Position numbers and translations under genes: made by a program
Shown here: piece by piece, positions 53,568 through 63,500 of the stretch
How positions within the stretch are numbered: position 1 is the stretch's first letter
Layout of the letters: every line of letters starts with the position of its first letter
The notes under the pieces: model-generated
Told to the model about the DNA's origin: nothing
Databases searched by the model: none
What the model saw: the letters and a program-made list of their open reading frames with translations, nothing else
Assembly (NCBI RefSeq): GCF_015169395.1
Contig: NZ_CP063458.1
Location: 5,270,001 to 5,334,000 of the forward strand
Reading direction: 5' to 3'
Length of the DNA stretch: 64,000 nucleotides
From: Humisphaera borealis
GTDB lineage: Bacteria; Planctomycetota; Phycisphaerae; Tepidisphaerales; Tepidisphaeraceae

Positions 53568-53597
53568 TGTCGTCCTCTTCCGGATCGGCGGATGAAC

Positions 53598-54110
53598 TTA
53601 CGCCTCGCGAACGGTGATCTTGTTGATCTGAGCCGGATTATGCGGGCGGTCGTTCCGGTCGCGCGGCAAGCTGACGATCTTGTCGATCACTTCAAGGCCG
53701 CTGGTGGCTTTGCCAAACACGCTGTACTGCCCGTCCAGGTGGGTGCTGGCCTGGTGCATCAGGAAGAACTGCGAGCCGGCGGAGTTAGGGTCGTTGGTCC
53801 GGGCGGCCGACAACACGCCGCGAACGTGCTTCATGTCGTTGAACTCGGCCTTGACCCGGTAGCCAGGGCCGCCGCTGCCGGTGCCGGTGGGGTCGCCGCC
53901 CTGGATCATGAATCCCGGGATCACGCGGTGAAAGATGACGCCGTCGTAGTAGCCGTCCTTCGCGAGGAAGATGAAGCTGTTCACGTGCTGCGGCGCGACC
54001 TTGGGATAAAACTCGACCTCGATGTTGCCGAGCGATGTCTCGATCGTCGCGGTGTAGGTCTTCTTCGGGTCGATCGTCATTTCCGGCGGTTTGCTGTACG
54101 TCTTTGCCAT
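53598..54110 (-). CDS. Cyclophilin-type peptidyl-prolyl isomerase
   Basis: The 170-residue protein has the bacterial cyclophilin core: TSLGNIEVEFYPKVAPQHVNSFIFLAKDGYYDGVIFHRVIPGFMIQGGDPTGTG (residues about 26-79), with the active-site FHR and QGGDP, then SAGSQFFLMHQASTHLDGQYSVFG and VIDKI. No signal peptide is evident, so it is probably cytoplasmic. Confidence 0.94.
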   Translation of the reverse strand: MAKTYSKPPEMTIDPKKTYTATIETSLGNIEVEFYPKVAPQHVNSFIFLAKDGYYDGVIFHRVIPGFMIQGGDPTGTGSGGPGYRVKAEFNDMKHVRGVLSAARTNDPNSAGSQFFLMHQASTHLDGQYSVFGKATSGLEVIDKIVSLPRDRNDRPHNPAQINKITVREA

Positions 54111-54204
54111 GGGCTGGTTCCTTATCTAACAGGGTTATCTGAATGGGTGGGTTTCTCAGGTCATCCGGGGAATGTCAACCGGCAATGTCTTTGTTGCAGC
54201 CGGA

Positions 54205-55701
54205 TCATTCGGCGATGAGCGATCTTAGTTCGGTCACAAAGGCAGCGCCCAGCTCGGCGGCCTGCTCTCGCGTCAGCAGGGCGTCGCGGTAGGTGATGCT
54301 CAGTTGCAGGTCGTCGCCGAGCGATGTGACCGCAAAGACGACCGGCGCCAGCGGGCCCGTTGGCGAGATTCGGCGGTACTTCGCGATCAGGTCGCCAAAC
54401 TCGGCCACCCATGTGCTGGACAGGTTGACGTTCGATACGCCGGCGATCATCGGCGTTTCCTTGCGGAAGAAGCTGTAGAGCTTCGAAGGCTTCACCAGGG
54501 GCCGGGTCGCCATCGCCAGCAGCAGATAACCCACGCTAGACGGCCAGATGCCGCGCTGACGATGCAAATGGTTCTGACGGGCGATACTGGCCAGCAGCTT
54601 GTGCCGGCGCTTGATCTCGTCGGGACGCGAGATCACCTCGGCAAAGCCCAGGAACAGGCCGAATCGGTCGTCGAGGGCGCCACGGGCCAGCGGGCGAAGA
54701 TCGATGATCGAACCGATCGCCAGGTCTGTCCGGGACTTGCGGTGCTGCGTTGGGATTCGCTCGTCGCAGACACGGGTGGCGGCGGTCAGGAACAGGTCGT
54801 GGACCTTGACACCCAGACGCTTGGCCGCTCGCGTCAGCCCGCCGATCAGCCCGGGGGCATCCTGCATGATGACGCGGACGGGGTAGTCGTCCTTTCCCAG
54901 CGTCTTGCACTTGCGGGCCTTGCGATAGCGCATGTGCCGCCGAATCATCGACAGCATGGTCTGCACTGGCTCCATGGGCCCCGGGGACAGCTCGAGCAGC
55001 CCGAGATACCCGATGTTGGCGTGGCGCATCCGTAACGGCTTCCACGCCGCCGGCGGCCGGAACATCCGTTCGAGCCATCGTCGGAGCATGTGCCGGACGG
55101 CGACGCTGTCGGCGACCCAGTGCTGGTAGACGACGCCGAAATGAAACGTTCCGGAACTGGCGTCGGGCAGGATAAACGGTCGGAAGGGGGGCTCGCCGGG
55201 GTCTGAAAACGGGCGGTTGAGCTCGTCGCCTAGATACGTTTCGAGACAGGTTCCGGGCGGTAGAAGCCGGACGGGGAATCGGCTCATTTCGCCGTTCAGC
55301 CCGAAATGCCGGTACGAGATGACCTTGGCCTCGACGCGGCCGAGGTTCATGTCCTCCATCGTCGCCGACCAGGCCGCCGAGGCGGCATCGACGCCGACTG
55401 GGCAACGCAACTCCAATACCTGGGCGGCGTTATACGGATGAACGACTTCCCAGCCGCGGAGCATCCGCTGGAAAGCATTCATGGGGATGGCCCGCGTCGC
55501 GCCAGAGTGTGTCACGCCGGAGTGCGTCACCCCAGGGTGTGTCACCGTAGGGCGCGTTGCCCCATCGGCAGGGGGATTGGTGGTCGGCGTGGACAGTGGT
55601 CCTTCCATAGCAGCGCCGCGCGGGGGGACAAACCTCCCCTGACCGGCACTACCGGCAATCTTGGGAATGGAAACGGGGTTGGCAAGCGGCACGGGTTCCA
55701 T
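54205..55701 (-). CDS. Condensation/wax-ester-synthase-like acyltransferase
   Basis: About 498 residues. The core from about residue 75 looks like a chloramphenicol-acetyltransferase-like fold of the condensation/WES-DGAT type: VVYQHWVADSVAVRHML holds an HxxxD variant of HHxxxDG, and GVKVHDLFLTAATRVCD, DLAIGSIIDLRPLA, LFLGFAEV, AGVSNVNLSS and ITYRDALLTREQAAELGAAF follow in family order. The ATG at 55701 has GGGA about 9 bases upstream and is 18 bases after the preceding stop. The N-terminus holds a THPGV-THSGV-THSGA repeat made by 15-bp tandem units (55501-55560). The substrate is unknown; no carrier protein is nearby. Confidence 0.75.
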   Translation of the reverse strand: MEPVPLANPVSIPKIAGSAGQGRFVPPRGAAMEGPLSTPTTNPPADGATRPTVTHPGVTHSGVTHSGATRAIPMNAFQRMLRGWEVVHPYNAAQVLELRCPVGVDAASAAWSATMEDMNLGRVEAKVISYRHFGLNGEMSRFPVRLLPPGTCLETYLGDELNRPFSDPGEPPFRPFILPDASSGTFHFGVVYQHWVADSVAVRHMLRRWLERMFRPPAAWKPLRMRHANIGYLGLLELSPGPMEPVQTMLSMIRRHMRYRKARKCKTLGKDDYPVRVIMQDAPGLIGGLTRAAKRLGVKVHDLFLTAATRVCDERIPTQHRKSRTDLAIGSIIDLRPLARGALDDRFGLFLGFAEVISRPDEIKRRHKLLASIARQNHLHRQRGIWPSSVGYLLLAMATRPLVKPSKLYSFFRKETPMIAGVSNVNLSSTWVAEFGDLIAKYRRISPTGPLAPVVFAVTSLGDDLQLSITYRDALLTREQAAELGAAFVTELRSLIAE

Positions 55702-55719
55702 CAACAGTTTTCCCGTGCA

Positions 55720-56352
55720 CTAGACCCGACCGTAAGGACGAAGCGATCGCGGCATCAGGCGGCCCACTCTACGCTGATAAGCCTGGTAGTCCGCCCCGTG
55801 CGTCGCCACCAGATGGCGTTCCTCGCGTGCCGACTCCCACAGCAAAAGTGTGATGTGCAGCGTACCGGCGATTAGCATGGCCGGCGTCGGCAGGGCAAGC
55901 ATGGTCGCAATCATCATACCGGCGGACAGCGCATAGATCGGATGGCGGACGTATGCGAACAGTCCTTCGAACACGAGCGACGTTTTCTCGTTCGGGTCGA
56001 TTCCCATTCGCCAGTTCCGCCCCATCTGCTTCCAGCACCGCCGGGTCACCAGCAATCCGCCGACAACCGCGGCGGCGCAGATCCATCCGATTCCGTGGAA
56101 CGAATGCACGGGCGCGAATGCCGTCGGCGGATTCGGCCAGAACGCGGCTGACAGGGGCAGCACCATCCAGAGGACGATGACGGGCGCCCAAAGCAGCCGC
56201 AATAACCGCCCCAGCGGCTCGGGCGGGACGAGGTTGGCCGCCTTTCCCGTCCGCTTCCGCTGTCGGCGGGCCATGTGCAGGACCTGTTGCCAATAGAACG
56301 CAACGGTCCCGCCGATCACGAGCAATGGAATGCTATAGTCCCAGGGAAGCAT
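55720..56352 (-). CDS. Isoprenylcysteine-methyltransferase-like membrane protein
   Basis: The 210-residue product from ATG 56352 has about five membrane helices and the ICMT/PEMT signature at its C-terminus: EKTSLVFEGLFAYVRHPIYALSAGMM and EERHLVATHGADYQAYQRRVGRLMP. These enzymes methylate carboxyl or amino groups of membrane-bound substrates with SAM; bacterial members act on unknown lipids. It lies 18 bases before the acyltransferase gene and should form an operon with it. Start choice is uncertain because no ribosome site is seen. Confidence 0.85.
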   Translation of the reverse strand: MLPWDYSIPLLVIGGTVAFYWQQVLHMARRQRKRTGKAANLVPPEPLGRLLRLLWAPVIVLWMVLPLSAAFWPNPPTAFAPVHSFHGIGWICAAAVVGGLLVTRRCWKQMGRNWRMGIDPNEKTSLVFEGLFAYVRHPIYALSAGMMIATMLALPTPAMLIAGTLHITLLLWESAREERHLVATHGADYQAYQRRVGRLMPRSLRPYGRV

Positions 56353-56570
56353 CAAGCGGTGGAGGGTAGTGGTTGCGCCCGTGGGATTCCAGCGGTCGCG
56401 GATCGATGTACGCTGTTGGGCTAAAACTTGAGCGCCGACCACAACATCGGCGACCTTGTCGTATAGCACTCCACGACGGCCGGTCGATACAGCGGACAGG
56501 CCCTGGCGCACAGCGGTCGCCTAAACGCCGCGGTACCGGCCGACACATAAAGGAGTAACGCACTTCCGCG

Positions 56571-57176
56571 ATGCCTCAACGAATGCGTCAACGAATGACT
56601 CGCTTCAAATCCAACTCGTCTGCTCGCGCCTCTGCGTTCACCCTGGTCGAACTGCTGATCGTCATCGGCATCATCGCTCTGCTGATTGGTATTGCGATGC
56701 CCGCATTCGCCGCGGTCCAGCGGGAAAGCCGAAAGACCGCGTGCAAGAGCAATCTGCGGCAACTGGGGCTGGCGGTTCGCCTTTATACGGATCAGAACAA
56801 AAACAAGTACCCGCGCTCGCCGGCGCTGCCTTCGGTCAACCCATACAATCTACCGACGGTGATGGAGCGCCTGTCTTCATTCATCGCCGTCGGGTTGTCG
56901 CCACAGCAGGTACAGAGCGGGCAGGGCGTGATGGTCATCTTCCGTTGCACGGCCGACGACGTGGTGTTTCCGGTCGAGAAGACCAGCTACTTCTACTACA
57001 ACGAGCTTGGCGAGCGGCCGATCCGCGACACGTTCCTGTTTCAGGTCTACAAGGATATCTCCCGCGTCCCGGTTTTGTGGGATGCCGACAACTACCACGG
57101 CGGCAACCTGCCGTTCAACTGGCTGATGGCCGACGGCAGCGTCGACCACTGGACCGCGCCACAGACCTCGCCGTAG
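56571..57176 (+). CDS. Type II secretion/pilin-like protein (pseudopilin)
   Basis: The 201-residue protein has a basic leader of about 22 residues, then AFTLVELLIVIGIIALLIGIAMPAF (location 22-46), a class III prepilin signal with Ala at -1 rather than Gly, as common in planctomycetes. SNLRQLGLAVRLYTDQNKNKYP and the late FNWLMADGSVDHW are also typical of planctomycete pseudopilins. It is probably assembled at the inner membrane. Its TAG stop lies in a palindrome. Confidence 0.9.
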   Translation: MPQRMRQRMTRFKSNSSARASAFTLVELLIVIGIIALLIGIAMPAFAAVQRESRKTACKSNLRQLGLAVRLYTDQNKNKYPRSPALPSVNPYNLPTVMERLSSFIAVGLSPQQVQSGQGVMVIFRCTADDVVFPVEKTSYFYYNELGERPIRDTFLFQVYKDISRVPVLWDADNYHGGNLPFNWLMADGSVDHWTAPQTSP

Positions 57177-57277
57177 GGTCCGCCTTGGCGGACGCGGACG
57201 CCGCGCGAACCAGGGCGCCGGGCGGATGTGAATGTCCGATGAGCCGCCGCGCTCGCGTCCGCCAAGGCGGACCCTAC
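57173..57277. repeat. 24-bp inverted repeat with GTAGGGTCCGCC arms
   Basis: Arms 57173-57196 and 57254-57277 pair perfectly, with a 57-base loop. The stop codon of the pseudopilin gene (57174-57176) is in the left arm. Confidence 0.9.
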
Positions 57278-57304
57278 AGGCGACTGGCCTCTCGTGGAGC
57301 CGAT

Positions 57305-57949
57305 ATGAAGCGCAGTTGGGTTCGATTCACAGTGTCGTTCGTCGCGGTGGCGTTGCTGGCCGGCGGCATCTACGGCGGGATCCTCTGGGCACGATATCCG
57401 TCGGCACCCGATCCTGCTTCGGGGACCATGACCGAAGCGATCAGTTACATGGCAACCGAGCAGTTCGGCAAGCTCACCAAATCTCACCGCAAGCAGTACA
57501 CCATCGCGATCGCGGAGCGGATGCGGACGATTCCGTTCAAAGACGTCGTCAACCTGATGATGACCGACCAAGCCGGCAAGAAGGCGGCCGCGGCCAATCT
57601 GAAGGACCTGTCCAAGGAAGACATGCAGGAGATCGGCGGGCACTTCATGCAGGTGTTCCTCGACGGTTTCTACACGCAGACGGGAACCGAGCGGCAGGGC
57701 TATTTGATGATGTTTGCATTAGCCGAGAAAGCCGCCCGCAGCGCGGCCTCGACACAGCCCAGCGGCCAGGCCGCCACCCAACCCGCCGGCGGCCGCAAGA
57801 AGTTCGACGAGAATCACCTGCCCACACCCGACCAGTTGGAAAAGGAGATGGCCAAGCTTCTGCAGACGCAGCCACCCAAGACGGTCGCCCAGATGTCACA
57901 GCTTTTCCTGGACATGCGACGGACACGGGAAACGTTGGGGATGAAGTAA
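57305..57949 (+). CDS. Membrane-anchored hypothetical protein
   Basis: ATG 57305 has GGAG about 6 bases upstream; the long frame starting at 56741 is not used. The 214-residue product has one N-terminal membrane helix (FTVSFVAVALLAGGIYGGILW, location 8-28), then a helical soluble part (ISYMATEQFGKLTKSHRKQY, MQEIGGHFMQVFLDGFYTQT) with a low-complexity Ala/Thr/Gln stretch (TQPSGQAATQPAGG). I do not recognise a family. Confidence 0.75.
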   Translation: MKRSWVRFTVSFVAVALLAGGIYGGILWARYPSAPDPASGTMTEAISYMATEQFGKLTKSHRKQYTIAIAERMRTIPFKDVVNLMMTDQAGKKAAAANLKDLSKEDMQEIGGHFMQVFLDGFYTQTGTERQGYLMMFALAEKAARSAASTQPSGQAATQPAGGRKKFDENHLPTPDQLEKEMAKLLQTQPPKTVAQMSQLFLDMRRTRETLGMK

Positions 57950-57965
57950 ATTGTGCGAAGGAACC

Positions 57966-58262
57966 TCAGTTTCGTCCACGCAGCCTGGATACTCGTTGGC
58001 TCGCGTGCAGGACCGCTACAAGCCTGATCTCGCTCTCACCGACGCGAAAGTAGATTTTGTAGGGAAACCGATCCAATAGGGCCTTGTGAAAGTCCCTATA
58101 CTCGATCGGAAAGGAGCTGGGCCTTTCCCTGATTTTGCGGAGGGTCGAACTGAAATCGTCGAGAAACTCACGACCCAACCCCAATCGGCGCTCTTCGTAC
58201 CAGATGATCGCTTGATTCACTTCCAGTTCGGCAACTCGACGAAGCACCAGACGGCGACTCAT
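57966..58262 (-). CDS. RelE/ParE family toxin
   Basis: The 98-residue protein shows the ParE fold pattern: LRRVAELEVNQAIIWYEERRLGLGREFLDDFSS, then ERPSSFPIEYRDFHKALLDRFPYKIYFRV and IRLVAVLHASQRV. Length is typical. It follows the antitoxin with a one-base overlap (TAATG). ParE toxins act on gyrase and RelE on mRNA; the sequence favours ParE. Confidence 0.92.
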   Translation of the reverse strand: MSRRLVLRRVAELEVNQAIIWYEERRLGLGREFLDDFSSTLRKIRERPSSFPIEYRDFHKALLDRFPYKIYFRVGESEIRLVAVLHASQRVSRLRGRN

Positions 58263-58495
58263 TACCGCGCCTTCAGCAAATCCAATGCTCGTGCATGGAC
58301 ATCCTCCCAGTCCGACTCGTCGCCTGGGTGGGCCATAAGATCGTCGTGTCGATCGTCCAGCAGCCGCTTGAGCTCGTCAGACAGAGGGTCGAGCGCTGGA
58401 TCATTGCGAATGCTCTCACGCAGACGGTCGTACAATTCGATACGTTCGTTTGTGGGCAATGCCAGGACGTCATTGATGAGATCGCGCGCGACCAT
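58262..58495 (-). CDS. Antitoxin, addiction-module component family
   Basis: From ATG 58495 the 77-residue product has the TIGR02574-type pattern: INDVLALPTNERIELYDRLRESI, then LSDELKRLLDDRHDDLMAHPGDESDWEDVHARAL. Upstream residues of the longer frame overlap the cyclase gene and are not coding. Its stop overlaps the toxin start, so the proteins are made together. Confidence 0.9.
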   Translation of the reverse strand: MVARDLINDVLALPTNERIELYDRLRESIRNDPALDPLSDELKRLLDDRHDDLMAHPGDESDWEDVHARALDLLKAR

Positions 58496-58585
58496 GGAAG
58501 GACTATACCTCCGATCCGTTTCACTAAGCAAAATGATTCGGCCCCGCTTAAATCGCCAGATCGCATCCCCTATCATGCCGGCCCC

Positions 58586-60442
58586 ATGCCGGTCGATCCG
58601 AACGCGCTGAAGACAACCCTCGACAACGCCACACGCGCCCTTCTTGATGCCCGCGGCCCCCACGGCCACTGGGAAGGCGAACTCTCCAGCAGCGCGCTGT
58701 CGACGGCGACGGCCGTCTTCGCGCTGTCGCAAGTGCTGGAAACGCAGGCCGAACGTGCCGACCCGGCGTTTGTATCCCGGGCAGGGAAACTCATCCGCCA
58801 GGGGCTCGGCTGGCTCGCGCTGAACCAGAACTCCGACGGCGGCTGGGGTGACACGACCCTGTCACTCAGCAACATCAGCACCACATGTCTTTGTTGGGCG
58901 GCATTCGTCGCCGACGAGAACTGGGCCGCCGGCGCTTATGAGAGTACGCTGCGGGCCGTCGAAAAATGGCTCATCCGAACCGTCGGCACGCTCGCCCCCG
59001 ATGCCATCGCCAGCGCCATCGTCAAACGCTACGGCGAAGACCACACGTTCTCCGTACCGATTCTGACCATGTGCGCCATGGCCGGTCGATTGGGGCTGGG
59101 GCCGGCGGCGTGGGACCTTGTGCCGGCGCTCCCGTTCGAACTGGCCGCCTTTCCACAAAGGATGTTCAAGTGGCTGAAATTGCCGGTCGTCAGCTACGCG
59201 CTACCGGCACTGATCGCGATCGGCCAGGTCCGTCACGCCCGTCGGCCCAGCGGGCATTCGGTCCTGCGAACCCTTCGAAATCTGACGCGAAAACGGACGC
59301 TCAAGCTGCTGACGCGCATCCAGCCCACCACTGGCGGATTCCTGGAAGCGACGCCGCTGACGAGTTTCGTCGTGATGAGCCTGGCCGCCGCCGGCAACGC
59401 CGACCACCCAGTGGTCAAAAAGGGCGTCGAGTTCCTGACCGCTTCGGTTCGCGATGACGGAAGCTGGCCGATCGATACGAACCTCGCAACCTGGGTGACA
59501 ACGCTGGCCGTCAACGCGCTGGCGAATCATCCCGAGTTCGACGCCGTCCTTCCCGAATCCGAACGCAAGCCCGTCCGCGACTGGTTGCTCGGTCAGCAAT
59601 ACCGCAAGGAACACCCGTACACTCTTGCCAATCCCGGCGGCTGGGCGTGGACCGACCTTCCCGGCGGCGTTCCCGACGCCGACGACACGCCCGGGGCTCT
59701 GATCGCGCTCAGAAATCTCGGAAGCGTCGATGAGCGCGTCCGGGGATCGGTGGCGGCCGGTCTCAAATGGCTCGCCGGACTTCAGAACCGCGACGGCGGC
59801 ATGCCGACGTTTTGCAAGGGCTGGGGCAAACTCCCCTTTGACAAAAGCAGCACCGACCTGACGGCCCACGCCCTGCGGGCCGGATTCGTGTGGAAGGATC
59901 AGTTTTCATGCGGACTGACCGCCAATGCGGTGGCGTTCCTGGTCCGTGGTCAGCATCGCGACGGCTCCTGGACGCCGCTCTGGTTCGGCAATCAGCACCT
60001 GGCGGTCGAGGAGAACCCGGTCTATGCGACGTCGCGCGTCCTGCTCACCGCCGGTCAATTGCCGGCCGAAGTCGTGACGCGCGCCGTGCAGTGGCTGCTC
60101 GCCGCCCAACACGAAAGCGGTGGATGGGGCGGCGGCCCGAAAATCGCACCTAGCATTGAAGAAACGGCGCTTGCCCTGGAAGCCCTGGCATCGCTCGCAC
60201 TGGATGATGCCCCAGAGGCAACCTTCGCCCGCGGTGATATCGACACCGCGATCGAGCGAGGCGTCTCGTGGCTCATCCAGAACACGCGCGACGGTACGCA
60301 GTTCCCACCGTCGCCGATCGGATTCTATTTCGCGAAGCTCTGGTACTTTGAGAAGCTCTACCCGCTGGTCTGGGTGGTAAGCGCACTCGGCAAGGTCATG
60401 CAAACGTCGAGAAGTGTAGAGGCGAAACGGCGTGGGCTATAG
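58586..60442 (+). CDS. Squalene-hopene cyclase family terpene cyclase
   Basis: The 618-residue protein has the alpha-alpha barrel repeats of the squalene/oxidosqualene cyclase family. The general acid motif is DADD at 364-367 (VPDADDTPG), close to its place in known SHC. QW motifs are QNSDGGWGDT (81-90), DDGSWPIDTNLATW, ANPGGWAWTDLPGG, LQNRDGGMPTF, RDGSWTPLWFGN and ESGGWGGG. Members cyclise squalene to hopanes at the membrane. It is slightly shorter than classical SHC (about 630-680) and lacks neighbouring hpn or squalene-synthase genes, so another triterpene or sesquarterpene product is possible. It is divergent from the toxin-antitoxin pair. Confidence 0.88.
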   Translation: MPVDPNALKTTLDNATRALLDARGPHGHWEGELSSSALSTATAVFALSQVLETQAERADPAFVSRAGKLIRQGLGWLALNQNSDGGWGDTTLSLSNISTTCLCWAAFVADENWAAGAYESTLRAVEKWLIRTVGTLAPDAIASAIVKRYGEDHTFSVPILTMCAMAGRLGLGPAAWDLVPALPFELAAFPQRMFKWLKLPVVSYALPALIAIGQVRHARRPSGHSVLRTLRNLTRKRTLKLLTRIQPTTGGFLEATPLTSFVVMSLAAAGNADHPVVKKGVEFLTASVRDDGSWPIDTNLATWVTTLAVNALANHPEFDAVLPESERKPVRDWLLGQQYRKEHPYTLANPGGWAWTDLPGGVPDADDTPGALIALRNLGSVDERVRGSVAAGLKWLAGLQNRDGGMPTFCKGWGKLPFDKSSTDLTAHALRAGFVWKDQFSCGLTANAVAFLVRGQHRDGSWTPLWFGNQHLAVEENPVYATSRVLLTAGQLPAEVVTRAVQWLLAAQHESGGWGGGPKIAPSIEETALALEALASLALDDAPEATFARGDIDTAIERGVSWLIQNTRDGTQFPPSPIGFYFAKLWYFEKLYPLVWVVSALGKVMQTSRSVEAKRRGL

Positions 60443-60576
60443 TTCTTGCGTCACTTCGATGTGACGGCGATATCGTCGTGGGCGTCCCGGCAAGTCGTGC
60501 CCGGCTGGCAACGTCATAACCCCTTTCACGGTAAGATACGAAGTCGTTGTGAGCATTCTTCACTAACCGAAAAAGC

Positions 60577-63500
60577 ATGATGTCGATTCGCAATTTATTC
60601 GCACTTGCCGTCGGACTCACCTGCACAGCGTCCGCAGTTGCTGCTCCGGGCGCGCCGCTTCAGTTCAACCGTGACATCCGTCCGCTGCTGTCCGATAACT
60701 GCCTCGCATGCCACGGTCCGGATTCTGCGCACCGCAAGGCGTCGCTACGGCTGGACACGCAGGAAGGGCTCTTCGGCAAGCGGGAGGACGGCATTGCCGT
60801 CGTCCCGGGCAAGCCGGCCGAGAGCATCATCTGGTCGCGCATCATTACTACCGATGCCGACGACCTCATGCCGCCGCCCGATTCACACAAGAAGCTGACG
60901 CCAGCCCAGAAGGCGACGATCAAGCGGTGGATCGAAGAGGGCGCTTCGTGGGAGCCGCACTGGTCCTTGAAGGCTCCGGTTCGGCCGGCCGCGCCGGCGG
61001 TGAAAACCGCCAAGTGGGTTCGTAACGCGATCGATGCATTCGTCCTCGCGAAAATGGAAGCCGCCGGGCTGAGCCCGGCCGTCGAGGCCGACCGGCGAAC
61101 GCTCGCCCGTCGCCTGTCGTTCGACCTGATCGGCCTGCCACCGTCACCGGAGGAAGTGGAGGCCTTCGCGACCGATCCTTCTCCCAACGCCTACGAGGCG
61201 TACGTGGATATGCTGCTGGCCAAGCCACAGTGGGGCGAACACCGCGGCCGCTACTGGCTCGATGCCGCCCGCTACGGAGACACCCACGGCATTCACAATG
61301 ATAACTACCGCGAGATGTGGGCCTACCGCGACTGGGTGATAGACGCATTCAACCGCAACCTGCGGTTCGATCAGTTTGTCACCGAGCAGGTCGCCGGCGA
61401 CCTTCTGCCCAATCGCACCCTTGAGACACAGATCGCCAGCGGCTTCCAGCGGTGCAACATCACCACGAGCGAAGGGGGCTCGATCCCCGACGAAGTGCAG
61501 GCGATGTACGACAAGGATCGCGTCGAAACCACCGCCACCGTCTTCCTGGGCCTGACGATGGGCTGCGCGGCATGCCACGACCATAAGTTCGATCCGATCA
61601 GCCAGCGCGACTTCTATTCGATGGCGGCTTTCTTCCGGAACACGACACAGCCGGCAATGGACGGCAACAAGCCGGACACCCCGCCGATCATCGTCGTCCC
61701 GAATGCCGAAGACCGTCCCCGATGGGAGAAGCTCACGCAGACGCTCACCGAGCTGACCGCGGCAAAGAAGACGCGCGAAGGTGAAGCGAACAAACCCTTC
61801 GAGGACTGGCTGAAAGCAGGCGAGCACCGCAAGCTCACCGCGCCGCTGGCCATCACCGACGAGCTGTTCGCCGCCGACTTCGACGAAGGCACCGGCGCCG
61901 CATCAACCGACATCGCCGGAAAGGCCGGCACCCTCGGTTTGCCCGCGGGCGTCAGCTGGAGCGACGGCCAGGCGAAAGGCCAGAAAGCGATTAAGTTTGC
62001 CGACAAGGCGTCGATCGAGCTGTCCGAGGTCAAGATGGAACCCGGGCAGGCGTTTTCGATCGGGGCCTGGGTATTGGTGCCGCCGGAAGAAGGCACGTTC
62101 GTCATCGCCAGCAAAATTGACCCCAAGGCCAAGACGCCGACAACCGGATGGGCGCTGTCCATCGAGACGCGCGTTCCGTCGTTTCGGATATTTGGCAAAG
62201 GCGGCAAGAAGCTCGAGATCCGCGGCAATTCGTCCAGCCGGCCTCAAAGCGGCAAGTGGGTGCACCTGCTCGTTTCCTACGACGGCAGCGGTCACCCCTC
62301 GGGGTTGACGATGCACATCAACGGCAAGCCGGAATTCCCGGACTATTCTGCCGACAGCGCCCCGCTGGCCGGCGTCGCCGACCGCAACGATCAGCCCGTA
62401 CGGCTGGGCACCGATGGCAAGCGATACCTGACCAACGGCGCACTGGCAGACGTCCGAATTTTCGGCCGCAAGCTGCTGGTGGACGAAGCAGCCGCGATCC
62501 AGAAGTGGTCGGCACTGAAGCCGGCCCTGGTCGCGAAGAACGACAAGCTGTCGCCGGCGCAGAAGGCCGACCTCAAGCTCCTTTACCTGGTCCGTCAGGA
62601 CGAGTCGTACCGCGACATCTCGCACCGCATCTCGGTCGCCGAGGCCGGGCAACGCGAGATCAACAAGCGGTCGGCGATCACGCACGTGATGGCCGAGAAG
62701 CCCAACACGCCGGCGATGGCGCGCATCCTGTTCCGCGGGCAGTACGACCAGCCCAAGGACGAAGTCATGGCGATGACGCCTGCGGCGCTGCACCCATACC
62801 CCAAGGATGGTCCGCAGAACCGCCTGGGCCTGGCCCGCTGGATCATCGACCCGGCCAACCCGCTGACCAGCCGTGTGACGGTCAACCGGCTCTGGCAGGA
62901 AGTCTTCGGTACCGGCATCGTCCGGACAAGCGAAGACTTTGGGATCATGGGCGAGAACCCTTCGCACCCCGAGCTGCTCGACTGGCTCGCGGTCGAGTTC
63001 CGGGCACCCGCCGACGGCGCACCCGGCGGGGATTTCAAGAAGTTCTTCAAAATGCTGGTGATGTCTGCGACCTACCGCCAGGCGGCGATCGCAACGCCGG
63101 AGAAGCTCGTGGCCGATCCGCAGAACCGCCTGCTCAGCCGCGGCCCGCGGTTCCGGATGGATGCCGAGGTCCTGCGCGACTTTGCGCTCGCTTCGAGCGG
63201 TCTGCTGGTCAAGAAGATCGGCGGACCGAGCGTCAAGCCGTACCAGCCGCCTGGCGTCTGGGAAGCTGTGGCGATGAAGAGCAGCAACACGCGCGACTAC
63301 AAGGAAGACACCGGCGAAGGCTTGTACCGCCGAAGCATGTACTGGTTCTGGAAGCGATCGGCACCGCCGGCTTCGATGGACTTGATGAACGCACCGACAC
63401 GTGAAGTCTGCACCGTCCGCCGCGAGCGCACCAACACGCCGATGCAGGCGCTGGTCACGATGAACGACCCCCAGTGGGTCGAGGCGGCCCGGCACCTGGC

